Source of the DNA: Isoetes taiwanensis
Taxonomy: Eukaryota > Streptophyta > Lycopodiopsida > Isoetales > Isoetaceae
Assembly: GCA_021234155.1 (NCBI GenBank)
Contig: JAJEKV010000057.1
Span: forward strand, 434,001-498,000
Direction of reading: 5' to 3'
Length of the DNA stretch: 64,000 bases
The notes beneath the pieces are model-generated. The model did no database searches and was not told the DNA's origin. It saw only the letters and a list, made by a program, of their open reading frames with translations. The stretch's first letter is position 1, and each line of letters opens with the position of its first letter. The position numbers and the translations under genes are program-made. Shown one piece after another: positions 1 through 11,071 of the stretch.

Positions 1-854
1 ATCTTTTCCACAGCTTTCTCATCATCAAATAATATAAGAAAAAAGTTACTGCCAATCGCTTTGATGCTCTGAAACTGTGGCATTTTCAGAGCGTCGAGAT
101 GCCTGGTAAGCCATGCTTGTAACTTCCTGTAGTCTAAAAAGCCTCCCGTAAAAAACCCAACCACTGCCTTAGAGATTAAATTCTCCATGTTCCTGACATG
201 TTTAGAGTGATCGATCGCCGTTATTTTTAGGTTGCCCTGTTCTGCCTTACAGTCTACTGATTGAAGGAGTTGTTCTAAACTAGTGGCTGAGTTTTTGGAA
301 GAAAATGAGTTCAATGCTTCTTCTACTCTGCTACTATGGGACTCATTAGAGAATCCTTTCTTAATCCATTCGGAAAACCTGGGCCTTATGATTCTTTCTA
401 CTGTCTTCCCCTGTTTCCATGGATTAGAACTTGCAGCTTTATTATTATTAACAATGGGCTCATTATTTCCACGGTTTTTCAACATTCCCATTTCTTTATC
501 ATCCGTACAACAATCTATGGCTAAAGGCATCAAGAGAGAACTGGGCGAGCTGTTTACCTCTGTTTTTCCCTCTCCAAGTACTTGATTTACTGTTTCGAGT
601 TCCATCTTTTCTTCTACCAGCATACCTTGTCTTGCCATGGTCAGAAACTCTGGCTTCTGCAAACCCCAATCCCATCGATCTACCTTTTGCCGCTTACTAA
701 TGGGTCTTTTTCTCCAAAGCCGACCTCTACTCCTAAGGATTCGTTGGGTGCAGCCTCCGGCAGGCATACGAAATTTCTCTCCTGACTTGGCCCCTTTCGC
801 CTCCCCGTTGCTGCGCATAAAGCACGCCACCGACATCGGGTCCGCCTTCCGCAT
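1..854 (-). CDS. Partial LINE ORF1-like protein (DUF4283-like), runs off the left edge
   Basis: On the minus strand an uninterrupted frame of 284 codons runs from an ATG at 854 to the window edge; an in-frame stop lies just upstream. The first ~70 residues are basic (MRKADPMSVACF start, later RSRGRLWRKRPISKRQK). A Ser/Asn-rich linker follows. The last ~60 residues read NLISKAVVGFFTGGFLDYRK, then LQAWLTRHL and SNFFLILFDDEKAVEK. That pattern matches the start of the DUF4283 domain of plant L1-type LINE ORF1 and related zinc-knuckle proteins, a nucleic-acid-binding chaperone of the retrotransposon particle. The zinc knuckle and ORF2 would lie left of the window. The absence of stops over 850 bp suggests a fairly young copy. 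It could instead be a domesticated DUF4283 gene. The domain call rests on pattern recognition only. Confidence 0.6.
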   Translation of the reverse strand, partial: MRKADPMSVACFMRSNGEAKGAKSGEKFRMPAGGCTQRILRSRGRLWRKRPISKRQKVDRWDWGLQKPEFLTMARQGMLVEEKMELETVNQVLGEGKTEVNSSPSSLLMPLAIDCCTDDKEMGMLKNRGNNEPIVNNNKAASSNPWKQGKTVERIIRPRFSEWIKKGFSNESHSSRVEEALNSFSSKNSATSLEQLLQSVDCKAEQGNLKITAIDHSKHVRNMENLISKAVVGFFTGGFLDYRKLQAWLTRHLDALKMPQFQSIKAIGSNFFLILFDDEKAVEK

Positions 855-2139
855 TTCTTCTACTTATGTTAATTTATATGCATAGCTATAGAATGCACCT
901 TGCTATAACATCCATATGGCATTAGTATCACTTGTAAATTAGGGCGATATAAGGTCACTTGTAAATTAGGGTAAAATGCTAAACTAACGTGAAACAAATT
1001 TTAGGTTACAAAAATGACTTGGCAGATCGAATCATGAAGACGATGACCAGAGGTTAGGGGAAGCAGGCAGAGATTGGGGCTGATGGCAAGCCCACAAATA
1101 ATATGGATGAAGGGGATTTCACCTACAACAACAAGATTGCAAGCAAAACTGTGGAGAATAATGGACACTCTAATATCCTTGGACGAAATTCTAAGGTTTG
1201 ATAGATGTAGATGTATTTTCTGAAGGATCTACTTAATTTAGATTATGAAGCTTTAGATCAGACCTGATTTATGCCAAAAGGTGGTCTGAGCTTAGTAACC
1301 ATTACTTCATAGGCATTCAAATAGAATAATGTCATTTCTGCCTTGGATTTAAAATAGTTCAGATCTGGGAATTGATATAAATTAGATCTATGGCACTTAT
1401 ATGTATAACAGCAAGTATGAACTAGATATATTAGGGCTACTGAATTATTGACAGATTAATGTGGCCTCATTCATATTTGCTAAACTGACATCTTCTAATC
1501 TTTTGCTTTATGCTTGAATATTGATATAGTGAGGGGGATAACCTCAAAGAAACCCATGACACCTGCTATCCCATACATGACAACCATTCTAATGCTTGTT
1601 TTTTGTTTGTGGATGCAGGTAACATGTTTCTTTGCTCTATACTCGGTATTTGGTTCTATTTGACTCGTATTTTGGGTTTAAAAACTGATTACAAGACTTC
1701 TACTATGGTATTTGTAAAATATGTTATCTAGAACATGGAAAACATTCTGAAACATGAGCTTAGAATGCACTATTGTCTGAGATAAGTCATTCGATCATTG
1801 AAATATATTGAGGTAATCTATTTGATTTTAATATTTGTAATTTATGGATTTGCGGATATCAGGGATGGTTATTTATATAATCTTGAAATTTGGGATTGTA
1901 TTATAGACTTCAAAAGTGTATTCAATCTCTGTTGATATAAGTTCATTAGTCTTTTCTAATGAATAGTAGTCTTAAATTAGGTTGCATAGAAATAAAATGT
2001 ACCAAGTCTTGGCTTAATCATAATGACTTGATTATGGTTAAGGCTGCCAATGGATCCGTGGACGTAAAAATCTATCTTAACTTATCTTATCTTTTAAAGG
2101 TCTAAAACAGATAGTAGTCTGTTCTGACGAACAGATTAA

Positions 2140-2176
<37 letters not shown>

Positions 2177-3990
2177 AAAGTGTGAAGCTTTTTAATCATT
2201 AATTATGGATCATAGTAAAAGATCATTTAACAACTAGCATTGAGGCGTTGAACCATAATTTAATGAATTTCTTCTGTTGAATGCCTTAATGGTAAGCAAC
2301 TATTTTGACCTAGCTTCCTACTTTCTTTTCTTCACATATGGGTCAACTAAGAGCTTTTGATAGCATATGCACATGTTGCTAAAGCACAATATTTTGAGGT
2401 GTAATTGGCATTCCATGGATCCCTAAAATATCACAAGGAGCATGAACATCTCATTTTTTCACGTTTCCTCCACCATGGCAAATACCTCTTACCAAATGTG
2501 ATGTGATAACGACTACTACCTCTATTTCTACATCTCTAATTTAAAGGTAACAAGCATTTGAAATTATACATCCCGGTGATATGTATTTTCTAATGATCAC
2601 TATATTGAGACCATGATGTGATGTAGAACAAAATGGGGGAAGCCATTCTTGCTTCCCCCTGACCTGCAGAATCTGGTTGCGTAATGGCTGAGCCCATTTT
2701 GTTCTACAACGTCAAGGTAAGTTGCTTATCATATTCTACAAGTTTGTTAAGGCGATATGTGATTCTGCTTAAGAATGAATCAAGAAACAGACTTAAGAAT
2801 GCTCATTCAATTACCTTGACACACGATAGCATCCAAAATTATTAGGGGAAAATGCAAAATCAAGAAGCATAATTTATTATAATTTAGTGCCAAAAAGTAG
2901 TTTAGTGCCAAATAATTCAGATAAAAGTTTCGCATTCAACATTCTATTGTTCTAGGTGTGAATTTCTTAGTCCATCTATTGTTGATAAGTTCTATAGTTG
3001 TTACTGCCCTTTATCTTTGTCAAATGTTATGTTTAGTTTTTAACATGCATTTTTTGCATCTCTTTTTTCCATACGTCATTTTTGAGCAAGAAAGGAGAAT
3101 GCACCATGTCCCTAGAGTAATCCCAACCACCCAGTGTCGAGGACACAAGCGAGCGCACATGCATTGCATACTTTTCTTAAAGTAAGAAATCAAATATACA
3201 AATAAAATATTTATTCACAGTCTTGATCATAATTACAATGAAATAAATACATGACTGGCCAAAATTGAACATCATAAATTGAGCAGTCCGGGCTACTCTA
3301 ATTCCTAGTCTAAGAAATTTTCTTCGTGTTATATTGAGGATGCTCGCATAATGCTTACACTACATGTCAAAGTAGCTTGAAATCACATTGTCAATTCTAC
3401 AACTAAATTAACTATGCATGCTATATCTATAGCCAGATAACATTTATTCAATTCCCAGATCCAAACCACACAATTTCGATATCCAGATCCCTGGACTTTT
3501 GTATCAAAGTAGAGATCATAAGAAGAAAAAAGTCTTATTCACATTGCCCGCAATCCAATGATATATTCCTGTAGCCAAAATCCTATTCTCCTAGAACACT
3601 GCTTTATAGAAACAGAAGTATCTATTCTGCAGTCACTGTGCTCCAGGCGTGATCAAGCAAAACCTTTCCTCAATACACAGCAACGGAAAAGCCATACTTT
3701 CTAGCATCGTTCCAGAAGCCAGGGCGGAGAAAAGCACAAAAGGAAAGTTGGTAGACCTAGTTGCTTTCTCAAAAGGAAAGGGCGGAGGAAAGCACAAAAG
3801 GATACTGGCTATAGTGCTTCACTTCGTAAAGCATTCACAAAAGATGGTGACCTAGAAGTCTCGTGCTGCATTCTAGCACACTCTTCCATATGCAATTGAG
3901 AATTGTCTTACAAGTAACATTTATGCCATTATATATCGACTTGGAAAGTTTGCAAGGTGACATAAAACAATTTTTAATGGTATATTTTCA
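855..3990. other. AT-rich stretch with no recognised gene; poly(T) run at 2142-2175
   Basis: No frame here reads like a known protein. The part next to 854 may be the 5' leader of the LINE read on the minus strand. A run of 34 T at 2142-2175 could be the poly(A) tail of a minus-strand retroposed copy, but I could not define target duplications. A short repeated coding-like motif occurs near 3720-3805 (GCACAAAAGGA twice), without a recognisable product. Confidence 0.5.
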
Positions 3991-3993
3991 ACT

Positions 3994-4586
3994 ATGACCA
4001 AGTTTGTACGTAGATGGGTATCAATGAAAGAGATTACCTTAGACGATATTTCAACAATGGAGGTTGAGATAGTTGAACTACTGTACATGATGGAGCGAGA
4101 GCTCTCTACAAGTTTTTTTGACCTTCAAGTACAATTGATTCATCTACCATAAGAGATTCGGCTTGTTGGACCAGCTCCAAGTTGGTGGATGTTCTTTTTA
4201 GAACGATACATGAAAGTTTTGAAAGGTTACGTCCGGCAAATGGTTAGGCCTGAGGGGTCTATGGCCGAGGGCCATTTGCTTTATGAAACATTGTTCTTTC
4301 TAAATGAAGCCACAGTTTCAATACAAAGAGATGACCCAAAGATTTGGAATGGCAGAAATTAGACCATGAGATCACATCCTTCGAGTTTCTACCAGATTGA
4401 TTCAACACAGGTTCTTGGAGAGATGATGAATCATTTGTTTACCCTAAACAAGTTGAACAGGTTTTCTTTTTTGAAAACCTTGTTAACCCAACATGGTGAA
4501 TTGTAGTCCATCTTGTACCCAGGCCCAGACATCTGATTGATACTACTATGTTAGAGCCTGACAATGATGATCAAGAAGATGATTGA
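3994..4586 (+). pseudogene. CACTA (En/Spm) transposase remnant, DUF4218 and C-terminal region
   Basis: Conceptual translation gives a DUF4218-like block: IVELLYMMERELSTSFFDLQ, QLIHLP, EIRLVGPAPSWWMFFLERYM, KVLKGYVRQMVRPEGSMAEG. This follows the usual DUF4218 pattern (large and negative regulators, 'PPSFFDVMEHLPIHL ... RWMYPFERYM', 'KPEGSIAEGY') found at the C-terminal side of CACTA TNP2-type transposases. An in-frame TAA falls directly after QLIHLP (~4151) and more stops follow. Further on, VEQVFFFENLVNP and an acidic tail resemble the DUF4216/C-terminal part. TNP2 is the DDE transposase that cuts CACTA elements at their TIRs; this copy cannot make it. The catalytic domain lies outside the preserved part. 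The element's 3' terminus follows at 5258 on the same strand, which supports the identification. Confidence 0.8.
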
Positions 4587-4599
4587 TAATATCTTGGCT

Positions 4600-5258
4600 T
4601 CAAATAATTTTTTGTCAGCTTGTCGCTTTAAAGTCAGTGTATTGGCACTTTTTTGTCATCCTATTGTTGCTTCAAAGTTTGTTTATTGTCAATTTATTGT
4701 CATTGTATTGACACTTTGATGCCAATTTATTGTCACTTTATATTCACTTTTTTGTCACCCTATTCTCTCCCTTTTGTTACATTTGACACATTCTATTGGC
4801 ACACTATTGACACATTTGTGCAAGTTTTTCTTCAAATCTTTGTCAAAGTTATGACATTTTATTGTCACACTATGGTCAAATTTATATCATTTATTTGTCA
4901 CTACTGTTGTCATTCTAAAGTCAGTCCATTCACACATTTTTGGCACATTATGTTGTCAAAACTTTGTCATTCTATTGTCATAGTTGTGTCATTTGTTGCC
5001 ACATTATAGTCAGTTTTGTATCATTTGTTTGTCATCACTTTTGTCAGTATTAAGTCAATTTATTGTCACATTTTTGATATATGGTTTTGTCAAAAGCATG
5101 TCATTCTATTGTCACATTATAGTCACATTTACATCATCTTTTTGTCACTTTCTTTTGTCACTATTGCATCACTCTATTGTCACATTTAGTGTAATTTGGG
5201 TTTCACGTACTATTTTAGTGACAAAAAAGTGACAATAAATCACTGTTCTCTTGTAGTG
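4600..5258 (+). mobile_element. CACTA element 3' terminal region with subterminal repeats and TIR
   Basis: The segment is packed with a short recurring motif, TTGTCA with spacers (TATTGTCAC, TTTTGTCAC), in the manner of CACTA subterminal transposase-binding repeats. It ends in TTCTCTTGTAGTG at 5246-5258, the inverted form of the classic CACTACAAGAGAA terminal repeat. The same 13-base terminus occurs at 32682-32694. The matching 5' TIR is not in the window, so the copy is truncated or rearranged on the left. Together with the DUF4218 remnant just upstream this defines the right end of one CACTA insertion. Confidence 0.85.
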
Positions 5259-5261
5259 TAT

Positions 5262-5554
5262 CTTGCTGCATGCAGGCTTCAAATTGCAGTCAAATCTAAA
5301 TGAAGAGTCAAGTGCAGCATATGCTGATGCTTCCAAATTTACGTCAAGTGCAGTAGATGCCTCCAAAAGCTACAATGAACCTTCTCTATTTGGAGCTCCT
5401 AGCCCTTCTAGCTTTATCAAGCAGGAAGTTTCCACCGCATCTGAAAACCCATTTTCTAGCTTCAACAAGGAGGATAAGCTCAATAAACCCACTTTCTAGC
5501 TCTACCAAGCAAGTGGAGTCCACCGCATCTAAAAAACCGCTTTCTAGCTTCGAA
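5262..5554 (+). pseudogene. Ser-rich coding-like fragment, unrecognised
   Basis: A readable frame at 5263-5499 gives a Ser/Ala-rich peptide (LNEESSAAYADASKFTSSA). A motif close to STASENPFSSF then recurs as STASKKPLSSF in the next frame, so the segment may be an exon of a low-complexity protein carrying an internal repeat and one frameshift. It sits exactly between the CACTA terminus and the tRNA-like repeat array. I do not recognise a family. It could be a fragment of a host gene into which both elements inserted. Confidence 0.3.
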
Positions 5555-6808
5555 TATGTAGCAAAATAACAGGGGGTTCCAGGGGGATTTGATATAGATA
5601 TAATTCTTGAAATCATAGACCATATCCCTAAAACAATTCAATGGGTTATTATAAAAAAAACATAGATTTAAGATAAAAAATAGTCACATTAGCTCACTGG
5701 TTAGATTGGTTAAAGTAGTCTTATTAGGACATTGAGTTATTTTGGTAGAGGTTCAATCCCCAGATTTCATATTCTAAAAGCTTAAAGCTTAAACCGTGAT
5801 AGAGGCTCGATATACCATCAAAACCTTAGGCAAAACTCGATTCGACATCTTAAAATCATAGGCGCCCCCAATCATAATTGAGCATAATCCACGATGACCG
5901 TGGTAGTCCAGGTGCACCTCGCTTAGAATATGTAGCAAAATAATGGGGGTTCCGTGGGGATTTGATATAGATATAATTCTTGAAATCATAGACCATATCC
6001 CTAAAACAATTCAATGGGTTATTATAAAAAAAAACATAGATTTAAGATAAAAATAGTCACATTAGCTCACCGGTTAGATTGGTTAAAGTAGTCTTATTAG
6101 GACATTGAGTTATTTTGGTAGAGGTTCAATCCCCAGATTTCATATTCTAAAAGCTTAAGCGAAACCAGATAGAGAGGCTCGATATACCATCAAAACCTTA
6201 GGCAAACTCGTATTCGACATCTTAAAATCATAGGCGTCCCCAATCATAATTGAGCATACTCAAAACGAGAGGTGTCCAGAGGCTCCAACATACAGTCTGG
6301 GCCGTCGGATTGACAGATCCGACGACTGTAATAGTCCAGGCTCCAACATACAGTCTGGGCCGTCGGATTGACAGATCCGACGACTGTGGTAGTCCAGGGT
6401 GCACCTCGTTTAGAATATGTAGCAAAATAACAGGGGGTTCCAGGGGGATTTGATATAGATATAATTCTTGAAATCATAGACCATATCCCTAAAACAATTC
6501 AATGGGTTATTATAAAAAAAAACATAGATTTAAGATAAAAAATAGTCACATAAGCTCACTGGTTAGATTGGTTAAAGTAGTCTTATTAGGACATTGAGTT
6601 ATTTTGGTAGAGGTTCGAATCCCCGTATTTCATATTCTAAAAGCTTAAGCGAAACCGTATAGAGGCTCGATATACCATCAAAACCTTAGGCAAACTCGTA
6701 TTCGACATCTTAAAATCATAGGCGTCCCCAATCATAATTGAGCATAATCCGACGACTGTGGTAGTCCAGGGTGCACCTCGTTTAGAATATGTAGCATAAT
6801 AACAGGGG
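5555..6808 (+). repeat. Tandem array of tRNA-like (SINE-type) repeat units, plus orientation
   Basis: Three head-to-tail units (5555-5921, 5929-6408, 6416-6780) plus a 28-base start of a fourth. Each begins TATGTAGCAAAATAACAGGG and ends GGTGCACCTCG; units are joined by a short TTAGAA linker. Each holds a tRNA-type A box (TAGCTCACTGGTTAGA at 5690, 6063; AAGCTCACTGG at 6551) and, about 60 bases on, a B box (GGTTCGAATCC, intact at 6612; one base short at 5750 and 6123). The arrangement matches the internal RNA polymerase III promoter of tRNA-derived SINEs. The second unit has an extra internal copy of the segment with CGTCGGATTGACAGATCCG. Other copies: 9588-10011 and 47442-48716. Confidence 0.75.
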
Positions 6809-7194
6809 GTTTTCTTTGTGTTTTTGTACGCTTTTCACAAAGGTTTTCCTAAGATTTCATGGCATATTCGAATAGATGTACTAATGCGTACATCTAGAGT
6901 GCACCATTTCTTAGTCGTTGATTTGGCTTTTTTTTTCAATGGTCCAACATCCAAGGGCTCACAACAAAAGCCCTCTTTTTATTTTAGGCGCTGAACATGC
7001 AAGCCTCGTGGATAGCATTTTAGGGCGGCCTTCTGGAGCTTAAGGTTGCTTCTGGCTCCGGTCGAAATTTTACAAAACGAAGGCCAAGTTCATTTCTATA
7101 GCACGTTATATAAAACATTTTTGGATTGATCAAGCAAGCAGAAACTCCCAACAGGCCACAAAGGATTGGTCAATCTGGCCATTTGGTAGCACAC
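6809..7194. other. Spacer, nothing recognised
   Basis: AT-rich sequence between the tRNA-like array and the kinase pseudogene. No frame, repeat or RNA gene stands out. Confidence 0.4.
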
Positions 7195-8909
7195 AGTCAT
7201 CGCTTGGATCTATTGGGTCGGCTGAAGGAAAAGAGCTGCTTAGGGTTTTGAATAGACGCCTGGACCTCCTTTGCTTCTTCTTCGTTGTACAGCCCTTGAA
7301 GCTTTGAATCTGCAGACGCCAACAAGTTTCCATCTGTGTAGAGCTTCTGAACACGAGAAATCAATGATTCCTGTCCCTTGGAGGTAAAATATATGGCTCT
7401 TTTCCCACAGGCTACTTCTAATGCTAGAACCCCGAGAAGTGTGGAGGCGTCACATCGGTGATTTGTGCCCCCGTGCGTTTGCTCACCAGCTTGGAGGTTG
7501 TCAGGTAAGATTTTCAGGCTTTTGTTCTAACAAGTCGGTATGTTTATATAGCAGAAAAATTGGGCATTGAAATGGGACAGAAGCATAAATAGTCAGCCAT
7601 TCCTTCTGTAGGATGGTTGCAGCTACACAGATGTTTTCAGATTGGTATTAATTAACTGATTTATCACCAACTATTATCTTTGGAAATCGTTTTATGGAAG
7701 AGATAATAGGTCCCTTCGCCTTTACTTTGGGGGCTCACACTATATTAATAACCAAATTCACTTGACTTTATGAGCAAAGAAACTTGTATTTATAAAACAT
7801 TGTTCCAGAGACATCTATCTACATTCTTCCCATTATTGACCCGCTTTCTATCAAAAAGCCATTATACACGAAGTTCTAATCATTGGGTAGGCCATTTCCA
7901 ATCTATATTTGAAGATGGCTTATTTTTAATTCAGCGTTGAGACAGTACGTTTTCTAATTATGCATAGCTGGATGTAAGGCCAAATTTTGATCTTTTGGAT
8001 AAGTCTGATTCCAAGATTGTACTATACAATGGGTGCATTCATGTGCATGCTTTTTATATTGAAACCCACTCTGTCTCTGTTTAGTGTCCATGCTCATATC
8101 TATTGGAATACATGTTATGCAACAAGGAATGAATAGTCACCTCTTTTTTCTTAATAAATTCTTTCTTTCTTTCTTTCTTTAAGTAGACTTTGGTTATGGC
8201 GCTGCTGCAGCAAATTTCACAGAGCTTACCTTCGGCTGATATGTCTTTCCTGTTATTTACTCTCTGCTCATATTAAGGAAATTTGGCCCATACAGTTATG
8301 ATTACAGTACACATCTGAAGCAGCTGTTGCTTTGAATGATTTAAGCAACTTCGGCGCTAAATAACCTGGTGTCCCTACCAGGCTGCTTTGTTGTTTAGAT
8401 TCATCTAGTTGGGCGATTCTAACAAGCCCAAAATCTCCTAATTTGGTGTTGAAATTTACATCCAGCATAATGTTGCTTGCTTTTATGTCCCTATGTATGA
8501 TTTTCAGCTCTGTTCCTTCATGAAGATAAAGTATGGCAGATGCTAATCCTTTCAGAATATTGTATCTAGTATGCCATGGCAGATTTATTTCTTTTTTGAA
8601 TAAATGATCACCTAGGCTGCCATTTTGAAGGTATTCATAGACTAGTAGGTCCACTGTGGTAACACCAGCCTTTGAGCTGAACCAGATTAGGGTTATTAAG
8701 TCTGCCCATTATATCTGCCTCTGCCATCATGTATTTTTTACTCTGTCTGCATTTTTTGATGATCCTTTTCACGGCTACAGGTTCACCACCTTGAATAAAT
8801 CCCTTAAAAACACAATAAATCCCTTAAAAACACAGCCATATCCTCCTTCCCCTAGTATCTCATTTATGTTGAAATTGTTTGTTGCAAGCTTGAGCTCTTT
8901 GTAGGGCAT
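7195..8909 (-). pseudogene. Lectin-type receptor-like kinase pseudogene (kinase domain)
   Basis: Minus-strand translation gives a kinase domain in pieces. The first piece has MPYKELKLATNNFNINEIL and the glycine loop GEGGYGCVFKG, then VAVKRIIKK with the ATP-anchoring lysine. Next come VDLLVYEYLQNGSLGDHLF, the catalytic loop HRDIKASNIMLD, the GDFGLVR magnesium motif and GTPGYLAPKLLKS (usual APE here is APK). After an ~800-base gap a C-lobe piece at 7200-7440 reads GVLALEVACGKRAIYF and RVQKLYTDGNLL. This is the plant L-type lectin RLK pattern (plasma-membrane immune or development receptor kinases); lectin and membrane segments are absent. Lesions: a 20-bp tandem duplication (8794-8813 and 8814-8833) that shifts frame, another shift near 8650, and loss of sequence between SDVY and GVLAL. 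Not functional. Confidence 0.85.
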
Positions 8910-9182
8910 GTTATTATGTTATGTTATCATGTTGCTCTGTTTGGTCGTGAAGGAGGTTGCTGGTTGGGAGAGCTTTAATAAGAACTTGCTACAGCACTAG
9001 GTTGCATATTTATTATCTTACTGACAAGAGCGAAGCATTTGATAATAAAAAATTGTAACATGGGTTACCATTTGTCTATTATCTATCGTGGTATTATGTC
9101 TATATCTACACCCCTACACCATCCTTAAGAACCCGAAGGGGCCAAAAATTTTTTTAGTTAACACAAACCATTAACACACAAC

Positions 9183-9589
9183 TAACATTATTAACACAAA
9201 CCATTGCATTTGACACATTTAAATTAAAATCCCCCTTAAACCCCCTTTGGTTTGGGTGCATATTCACACGGGGGGTTACTCCGGGCAACGAGAGCTGTCG
9301 GATGGGCATATTTGCCCTTTATTCTAAGATCTGGACCGTACATAGCGATCCTCGTTTGTGGGGTATGCATGTACAAGTTTTTGTATACTGTATATTAAGT
9401 TTTGCAAAATACTACAAGGTTTGAGATAATGTACTTAATGGTGTTAATTTTATACATGTATTGTAAATTTTTTGATGCTCTCGCTGCCCTACGTAACCCC
9501 CCGTGTGAATATGCACCCAAACCAAAGGGGGTTTAAGGGGGATTTTAATTTAAATGTGTCAAATGCAATGGTTTGTGTTAATAATGTTA
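9183..9589. mobile_element. Foldback MITE with 97-bp terminal inverted repeats
   Basis: The first 97 bases (9183-9279, starting TAACATTATTAACACAAACC) recur in inverted form at 9493-9589, essentially without mismatches. About 213 bases lie between and contain no frame. The arms hold the motif CCCCCTTTGGTTTGGGTGCA. Structure and size (407 bp) fit a non-autonomous foldback/MITE. The superfamily is not certain because the right flank is occupied by a tRNA-like repeat that starts at 9588, so the target duplication is obscured. Near-identity of the arms means recent insertion or active gene conversion. A transcript would form a long hairpin, so an siRNA source is an alternative role. Confidence 0.7.
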
Positions 9590-10011
9590 TGTAGCAAAAT
9601 AACAGGGGGTTCCAGGGGGATTTGATATAGATATAATTCTTGAAATCATAGACCATATCCCTAAAACAATTCAATGGGTTATTATAAAAAAAAAACATAG
9701 ATTTAAGATAAAAAATAGTCACATTAGCTCACTGGTTAGATTGGTTAAAGTAGTCTTATTAGGACATTGAGTTATTTTGGTAGAGGTTCGAATCCCCGTA
9801 TTTCATATTCTAAAAGCTTAAGCGAAACCGTATAGAGGCTCGATATACCATCAAAACCTTAGGCAAACTCGTATTCGACATCTTAAAATCATAGGCGTCC
9901 CCAATCATAATTGAGCATACTCAAAACGAGAGGTGTCCAGAGGCTCCAACATACAGTCTGGGCCGTCGGATTGACAGATCCGACGACTGTGGTAGTCCAG
10001 GGTGCACCTCG
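9588..10011 (+). repeat. Single tRNA-like SINE-type unit
   Basis: A 424-base copy of the repeat also found at 5555-6808, with intact A box (TAGCTCACTGG, 9725-9735) and B box (GGTTCGAATCC, 9785-9795). It begins TATGTAGCAAAATAACAGGG and ends GGTGCACCTCG, and is flanked by unrelated sequence on the right. This solitary copy defines the ends of the mobile unit and shows that it is not only a tandem satellite. It abuts the right arm of the foldback MITE. Confidence 0.75.
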
Positions 10012-10119
10012 ACAATGCGGAGAAGTTCGTTGCATTAAAAAAGCCACTTTTTGCAATAGAAGTCAAAGATTTCATATCTAGTTGGTTTAAGCACTATAAC
10101 CCCAAAATCTGCTCTATGT

Positions 10120-10500
10120 GTTGTTTTTTGCTGTCTTTTTTGCAAAAAAACAACACATAAAGACCATGCATTGTAATGATCCGAAAATGCTAGAAACAAC
10201 GCGTATTTTTTCAGTGTTGTTTTTCACACACAAAAGACGTGTAGTTTTCATGCGTGGATTTTAGACAAAAACAATGCGTAATTTTTATGTGTGGTTTTCC
10301 CCGTAGTTTGTATAGAGAAACAATGCATAGTTTTATGTGCGGTTTTCGCTCAGAAACAAAAACAACACATAGTTTTTAGACGTGGCCTTCACCTAAAAAC
10401 AATGCATGGTCTTCATATGTAACATCTTTAGCATAGTTTTTCTTCAATTGTCCACATGTTATTTCATCCTTCCACGTGTCGTTTTTTGTACAATAACACA
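10120..10500. repeat. Degenerate interspersed short repeats (ACAATGCRTAGTTTT type)
   Basis: A run of related motifs: AACAACGCGTATTTTTT, AACAATGCGTAATTTTTATG, AACAATGCATAGTTTTATG, AACAACACATAGTTTTTAGA, AACAATGCATGGTCTTCAT, each followed by a GTGYGGTTTT-like segment, spaced 40-60 bases. This looks like subterminal repeats of a DNA transposon (CACTA-like) or a decayed minisatellite. No clear TIR was found at either side. Confidence 0.4.
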
Positions 10501-11071
10501 TGCTTTTTAATGTAGTTTAAAAGAAACAATTTGTTGCATTCAAACAAAAACAATAAATATAAGAAACTTAAGAAATACAATTGTTTTCGATTGTCACGAC
10601 GAGGAAAGAGAATTACACTACATAACAAAGGAATTGCATTGTCTTAAAAAGTAAACATAGTATATATTTCCAATTTGAAATATTACATAACTTCTTTAAC
10701 TTCTTGTTTTTTTCAAAGCATACAGTAGCAATGTTGTAGTATTGGAAGAATATGTTGCTGCCAATAATGTGGCAAATTATTGGGAGAATATGTTGCTGCC
10801 AAAAATGTCATGAGCTCAAGCAAGCAGGCTGAGACAAGTAATTCAGATTGTAACAAAGACCAATCTGCAGCATATTCCAATCCCAATTTGCCCGCTTTAT
10901 GTTCTGCAACATATTTCAAATGACAATTTGCTTTATGTTCTAAAAACATGGGATGAAAAACAGGGGGCTTCCATATATCTGCAAAGCTAGAAACAAGCAG
11001 ATCAATGTGAAAGCAAAAGGACAAACATGCTTTTAAAAAAAATATAACAAGGGAGATACCAGGGTCTTCTT
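10501..11071. other. No gene recognised; short direct repeat near 10735-10810
   Basis: A motif TTGGGAGAATATGTTGCTGC and a variant of it lie about 45 bases apart near 10740 and 10780. An open minus-strand frame of 103 codons (10713-11024) gives no recognisable protein. The right end is the start of the Helitron at 11072. Confidence 0.35.

Noticed and set aside
3354-3375. CACTACATGTCAAAG as the missing 5' TIR of the CACTA element ending at 5258
   Set aside because: Only the first six bases agree with CACTACAAGAGAA and there is no subterminal repeat cluster after it.
5690-9795. Functional tRNA genes at the A/B-box sites
   Set aside because: A and B boxes are present, but no acceptor stem pairing or proper anticodon arm could be seen, and the sequence repeats within a 420-bp unit.
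10613-10635. CACTACATAACAAAGG as a CACTA left end
   Set aside because: The following bases lack subterminal repeats, which lie on the other side, and no partner end was found.
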